From: an uncultured Faecalitalea sp.
Lineage (GTDB): Bacteria > Bacillota_I > Bacilli_A > Erysipelotrichales > Erysipelotrichaceae
Assembly (NCBI GenBank): GCA_946408025.1
Contig: CAMJQJ010000008.1
Location: 1 to 41,844 of the forward strand
Length of the DNA stretch: 41,844 nt
Direction of reading: 5' to 3'
Part shown: positions 37,588 through 41,844 of the stretch, one piece after another
How positions within the stretch are numbered: position 1 is the first letter of the stretch
How the letters are laid out: the number at the start of each line of letters is the position of its first letter
The notes under the pieces: model-generated
Seen by the model: only the letters and a program-made list of their open reading frames with translations
Told to the model about the DNA's origin: nothing
The model's database searches: none
Position numbers and translations under genes: made by a program

Positions 37588-38523
37588 ATGTTTGCTCACT
37601 GGATTGCGTTAGATCCTGGCTCGAATTCATTACGTTTTTATGATTATTTTAATGATAGAGAAGTTTATTTAAAGACTTGTATTGCATATGATAAACAAAA
37701 GGTAATTACCTTAGCTGATCAAGCACTTGCCTATGTTTATCAGAATAAGAAAGATATAAAAGTAAGGTATCCTGTTAAACAAGGTAACATATTAAATGAT
37801 GTTACACCTTTGATTCGTCAGGGACTTAAAGAACTAAAGGCTTCGCAAAATGTATTCAAGCCTTGTTTTTTGGTGTGCTTGAATGAAGAGGTCAGTGATG
37901 AAGAAAAGTTAAAGTGGCAGCAACAACTAGCAGCTTGTAAAGTTCGTAAAGTTGAATTTGTTACTCCGATGGAAATTTTACAGACTGATCAAGCTTGTTT
38001 TGTCATTCATGCTGGGCACTCTTATACCGAAATGGGAATTTATGCTCATGGTCATGAATTTGTTCATAAGAGTATTTATTTTGGTGGAATGGGGATGGAT
38101 GAAAAAATTAAGATGATCATCGCTCAAAAACAAAATTGTCTTATTTCTAATGAAGATGCCAGTGCTTTAAAAGAAGCTGTTTCACAAGCCTTTAGAATGA
38201 ATAAGAATCCCATGCTGCAATGTATGGCGATGGATCGATATGGAAAACTTGTCAATATACAAATAAGGGCTTCTGATATATGGCCAGCTATGGAAGATCA
38301 GATACGTCAAATTGTATTATGGGCAAAACACTGCTACATGAATATGGGAAATGAGATGAAACAGCGCCTGATGAATAATGGAATTATGTTAAGTGGTGGA
38401 TTGGCAAACTGTTTTGGGCTCAAGGAAGCTTTAAAACATGAGTTTGACTGTCCAATCATTTGCACAACTAAGCCTGAATGCGATATTATAGAACAAATGA
38501 AAGGGTTGAAGCAATTTGTTTGA
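37588..38523 (+). CDS. Divergent MreB/actin-like ATPase-fold protein
   Basis: IALDPGSNSLRFYD (phosphate-1), VIHAGHSYTEMGIY (phosphate-2 position), GIMLSGGLANCFGLKEAL (adenosine motif). Confidence 0.75.
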   Translation: MFAHWIALDPGSNSLRFYDYFNDREVYLKTCIAYDKQKVITLADQALAYVYQNKKDIKVRYPVKQGNILNDVTPLIRQGLKELKASQNVFKPCFLVCLNEEVSDEEKLKWQQQLAACKVRKVEFVTPMEILQTDQACFVIHAGHSYTEMGIYAHGHEFVHKSIYFGGMGMDEKIKMIIAQKQNCLISNEDASALKEAVSQAFRMNKNPMLQCMAMDRYGKLVNIQIRASDIWPAMEDQIRQIVLWAKHCYMNMGNEMKQRLMNNGIMLSGGLANCFGLKEALKHEFDCPIICTTKPECDIIEQMKGLKQFV

Positions 38524-39610
38524 TATCACAATACTGATCGTACCTTTTTTCATTTCTCTTGGATTGACACCGCTCATAAAAAAATATTCGGTGCTTGCCA
38601 AAACATATGCCAAGGAAAATGAAAGAACGGTCCATCATGGAAAAATATCACGTATTGGAGGAGTATCCATCTATGTTTCTTTTATTATCTCAATGGCTTT
38701 GTTCGTAAAAGCGGATATGGCCATTAACGGGATGATCTTAGGTGGAAGCTTAATGTTTTTTGCGGGATTGATCGATGATCTAATCGATATGAAACCTTTG
38801 GTAAAACTTGCATTCGAAGTATGTGCCGCTTGTATTTTGTTGGCTTTTGGGGTTGGTGTGGATGTTTTACGCTTGCCTTTTGGAATTACGGTAGATTCTA
38901 TTGCTCTTTCTATTGTTTTTACAATCGTATGGATCGTTGGGATTACCAATGCGGTCAATTTGATCGATGGATTAGATGGTTTATGTGGCGGCATGAGCGT
39001 TGTGATCTTTGTGGTTATCGGTTGTATTGCTATTGTTGAAAGAAGAATGGATATTATGATCATTACTTTTCTTTTGGCAGCCAGTACATTTGGTTTTTTA
39101 GTCTATAATGCGCATCCTGCCAGCATCTTTATGGGAGATTGCGGCTCCTTATTTTTGGGGTTTATGATTTCAGCAATTAGCTTATTAGGGTTTAAGAGTT
39201 CAACAATCGTAACTTTGGCTTTGCCAATGCTCTTGTTGATGCTTCCGATCATTGATACTTTATCGGCTATCCTACGAAGAACTTTAAAAGGAAGAAAGTT
39301 TTTAGAGGCAGATAAAAGTCATATTCACCATTTGTTGATGAAGCAGTTTGGACACAGAAATACGGTCATTATTATGTGTGGTATCACGACTCTATTTGGC
39401 TTTAGTGCTTTTGTCTATATGCTGAATGAAATGTTTGGATTATTAGCTATCATGATCATATTGTTAGCGGTAGAAATATTTATTGAAAAGTCAGCAATGA
39501 TCTCGGAACACTTTCATCCTATACTGGGGCTTTGTCGAAGAATTATGGATAGGATTAAGGCGGTAACAAGAATAATAAAAGAATATAAAAAGAAGAAATC
39601 TGCAAAATAG
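38516..39610 (+). CDS. MraY/WecA/TagO-family undecaprenyl-phosphate sugar-1-phosphate transferase
   Basis: NAVNLIDGLDGLCGG, HPASIFMGDCGSLFLGF, ADKSHIHHLLM. Confidence 0.93.
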   Translation: MFDITILIVPFFISLGLTPLIKKYSVLAKTYAKENERTVHHGKISRIGGVSIYVSFIISMALFVKADMAINGMILGGSLMFFAGLIDDLIDMKPLVKLAFEVCAACILLAFGVGVDVLRLPFGITVDSIALSIVFTIVWIVGITNAVNLIDGLDGLCGGMSVVIFVVIGCIAIVERRMDIMIITFLLAASTFGFLVYNAHPASIFMGDCGSLFLGFMISAISLLGFKSSTIVTLALPMLLLMLPIIDTLSAILRRTLKGRKFLEADKSHIHHLLMKQFGHRNTVIIMCGITTLFGFSAFVYMLNEMFGLLAIMIILLAVEIFIEKSAMISEHFHPILGLCRRIMDRIKAVTRIIKEYKKKKSAK

Positions 39611-39623
39611 CAGATTTTTCTTT
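39596..39623 (+). terminator. Terminator after the TagO-like gene
   Basis: AAATCTGC-AAAATA-GCAGATTT plus T-rich tail. Confidence 0.75.
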
Positions 39624-39666
39624 ATTTTGTCATGATTTTGTCACTTTTTTTTGTTTCAATACAGTT

Positions 39667-40224
39667 ATGGAACCAAAAAAATGGATGAGTGAAAAGGAAA
39701 ATATTTTGAGATCTAAGTATCTTGGACCGATGGTTGAAGATGCTTTTTATCAAGAAAGAATGATGATTCTAAAATTAACCGACAAAGAAAAATTTGATTA
39801 TATGGTATCTAAGATGAATTATTGTAAACGTAAAGAATATTCATCAGGAAGGGCTTTGGATCTTAATGTGAACATGGGTGACCTTGCCTACATAGATTTT
39901 GGTCAAGCTTATCAGCACGAAATAGGATATCTACATTTTGGCTTGGTCATGACAGTGAAAAGAGGAAAAGCCTTTGTAGTGCCATTAAGTGGAAAATATA
40001 AAGCCTATTTAGAGGCTTATGACAACAAAAAAAATCCTACTGGGAAAAGACATTTGATGCGCTTAGGTTATATAGAAGGGTTGACCAAGGTATCTGTGTT
40101 GTTTATCAATGACTCAAAATGGATCAATACATCTCGTATTATAGAAATTAAGGCACATATCGATATAAATGGAGAGATATTTAAAGAAGTTCAAAAGCGT
40201 ATTATAGAAATGATCATTGAATAA
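39667..40224 (+). CDS. PemK/MazF-like protein
   Basis: GDLAYIDFGQAYQHEIGYLHFGLVMTVKRGKAFVVPLSGK resembles the PemK/MazF barrel; N-terminal helical extension. Confidence 0.6.
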   Translation: MEPKKWMSEKENILRSKYLGPMVEDAFYQERMMILKLTDKEKFDYMVSKMNYCKRKEYSSGRALDLNVNMGDLAYIDFGQAYQHEIGYLHFGLVMTVKRGKAFVVPLSGKYKAYLEAYDNKKNPTGKRHLMRLGYIEGLTKVSVLFINDSKWINTSRIIEIKAHIDINGEIFKEVQKRIIEMIIE

Positions 40225-40282
40225 AAGATTAATGTTTTCTTTTGAATTTTTGTTAGGAATGTGGTAAACATTTATCTGTACA

Positions 40283-40333
40283 ACGAGCCGATCAAAACGT
40301 AAGTCCAGTTGTTTTGAATCGGCTCGTTTTTTA
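40283..40333 (+). terminator. Strong intrinsic terminator upstream of the DUF2798 gene
   Basis: ACGAGCCGATCAAAAC...GTTTTGAATCGGCTCGT (one bulge) followed by TTTTTT. Confidence 0.85.
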
Positions 40334-40351
40334 CTTGAAAGGAGGAGAAAT

Positions 40352-40804
40352 ATGCCAAAAACAAAATTTCAAGATTTGATTTTTACAATGATAATGGTGT
40401 TGATTTTTGTCTATGTCATGACTTTTTACAATGCTGGATTAGAAAATGGAGTTACTTTTTCTACATTTGGGTATGCACTAAAGAATATGTGGGTAGAAGT
40501 GATAGGAGCCTTTATTGCCCAGAGATATATTGCTTCTAAAATTGTAAAAAAATTAATTGTAAAAATTTTTGATGAAGATGATAAACCTGTTTTTAAGATT
40601 CTGGCGACAGCGGGATTTACTGTATCTTTAATGGCTCCGATGATGACTTTTTATGTGTCATTTTATCATCTGGGATTTTCATCTGAATTTCTTGGTCATT
40701 GGTTAAGTAAGTTGGTGCTTAATTTTCCTTTTGCCCTATGTGCCCAAGTATTTTATGTTGGACCTTTTGTAAGATGGATTTTTAGATCTTTATTTAACGG
40801 ATGA
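40352..40804 (+). CDS. DUF2798-family membrane protein
   Basis: TKFQDLIFTMIMVLIFVYVMTFYN...PFVRWIFR; RBS aaaggaggag. Confidence 0.8.
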   Translation: MPKTKFQDLIFTMIMVLIFVYVMTFYNAGLENGVTFSTFGYALKNMWVEVIGAFIAQRYIASKIVKKLIVKIFDEDDKPVFKILATAGFTVSLMAPMMTFYVSFYHLGFSSEFLGHWLSKLVLNFPFALCAQVFYVGPFVRWIFRSLFNG

Positions 40805-40992
40805 TTAATGGGACAATATCTAATATACTAATTAAAATAGATAGTATAAGAAAAAAACGAATAGATGTTTCACTTCTTTTAATATAAATTGTTTGATTTG
40901 CATTGTTGCAAAAAATGATAAATGTACTGGAAAAGATAGACAGAGCTTTTTAAAATAAATACAGAAAGATAATTGTTAATAGAAAGGATCGT

Positions 40993-41844
40993 ATGAATAA
41001 TCAATATTTATTGAAATTACGTAACGGAGAAAAGTTATCTACCTGTCAACAAGTTAAGATGATATTGTTGCTATCTTTGCCGACAATCTTATCACAAGTT
41101 TCTAGTACAGTGATGCAGTATATCGATGCCAGCATGGTTGGAAGTTTGGGTGCAAATGCTTCTGCAAGTATTGGCTTGGTCTCTTCAACAACTTGGATGT
41201 TTGGAGGGGTAGCTTTTGCTACAATAACAGGATTTACTGTTCAGGTGGCACATGCGATCGGAGGCAAGAATTTATCTCATGCTAGAAATATTATGAAGCA
41301 AGGTTTTATCGTTGGAGTAATTTTTTCCTTTATCTTAATGATCGTTGGAATATCTATTTCTTTTCAGCTTCCAATATGGTTAAAAGGAACAGAAGCAATT
41401 CAATATCAGGCTTCACTATATTTTTTATTTTTTGCACTTTTTTTTCCTTTTCAACAATTGAACTATCTTGCGACGGGAATGCTACAGGCTTCTGGTAATA
41501 TGAAGGTGCCTAGTTTATTAAATATATGCATGTGTTTTTTAGATGTTATTTTTAATATGTTTTTTATCTTTTGTATGGATTTAGGGGTTATGGGGGCAAG
41601 TATTGGAACGGGCTGTTCTCAATTGGTTGTTTCATTATTCCTATGTGGTTTTCTTTTTTTTAGAAGTGATTCTTTATCATTGCGAAAAAAAGAAAAAATA
41701 TCTTGGGAAAAAGAGATTTTAAAAAGGGCATTAAAAATTGGTCTTCCTGTTGGTTTGGATAGATTAGTGACAAGCAGTGCATATGTTGCATTTACCCGTA
41801 TTGTTTCTCCTTTAGGAACAATTGCAATTGCGGCCAATAGTTTT
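40993..41844 (+). CDS. MATE family efflux transporter, 3'-truncated by window end
   Basis: MNNQYLLKLRNGEKLSTCQQVKMILLLSLPTILSQVSSTVMQYIDASMVGSLG...; frame open to the last base; RBS agaaaggatc. Confidence 0.92.
   Translation, partial: MNNQYLLKLRNGEKLSTCQQVKMILLLSLPTILSQVSSTVMQYIDASMVGSLGANASASIGLVSSTTWMFGGVAFATITGFTVQVAHAIGGKNLSHARNIMKQGFIVGVIFSFILMIVGISISFQLPIWLKGTEAIQYQASLYFLFFALFFPFQQLNYLATGMLQASGNMKVPSLLNICMCFLDVIFNMFFIFCMDLGVMGASIGTGCSQLVVSLFLCGFLFFRSDSLSLRKKEKISWEKEILKRALKIGLPVGLDRLVTSSAYVAFTRIVSPLGTIAIAANSF

Noticed and set aside
40283-40333. tRNA-like or small RNA gene
   Set aside because: Only a single long hairpin with T tract, no cloverleaf; best read as a terminator.
1-41844. 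CRISPR arrays, transposons, prophage modules, rRNA/tRNA genes
   Set aside because: No spaced repeat array, transposase, integrase or structural RNA signature seen; the window is mostly housekeeping genes.

Overview
The window is a low-GC Firmicutes-type chromosomal segment, possibly Erysipelotrichia-like (the lineage is inference). Its left end carries an Illumina P5 adapter fused in frame to a truncated trxB. Main blocks: a purine operon purE-purL(Q)-purM-purN-purH followed by a stand-alone PocR-domain gene; prfA-prmC; MATE efflux; SEC-C-type map; tex; an M56/BlaR1-like peptidase; an SPFH + ribbon-helix-helix pair; an NCS2 purine permease; addB-addA; a BlaI-type repressor; a COG2509-like FAD protein; deoD; a YitT-rnmV-ksgA-ispE-DUF1146-MreB-like-TagO-like cluster; a PemK/MazF-like gene; DUF2798; and a second MATE gene cut by the right end. 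Best candidates for something undescribed: (1) a 15-codon leader ORF with a strong Shine-Dalgarno site upstream of purE whose stop codon lies on the 5' arm of an intrinsic terminator, a possible leader-peptide attenuator for purine synthesis; (2) an internally deleted blaI remnant translationally abutting the M56/BlaR1-like gene, with an intact solo blaI 11 kb away; (3) a perfect tandem 11-bp repeat inside the core promoter of the SPFH-RHH operon; (4) a 55-aa cationic single-TM microprotein, absent from the ORF track, with its own promoter and RBS; (5) a PemK-like solo gene with an 11-bp-phased direct repeat at its promoter. All calls come from reading the sequence; no searches were run.
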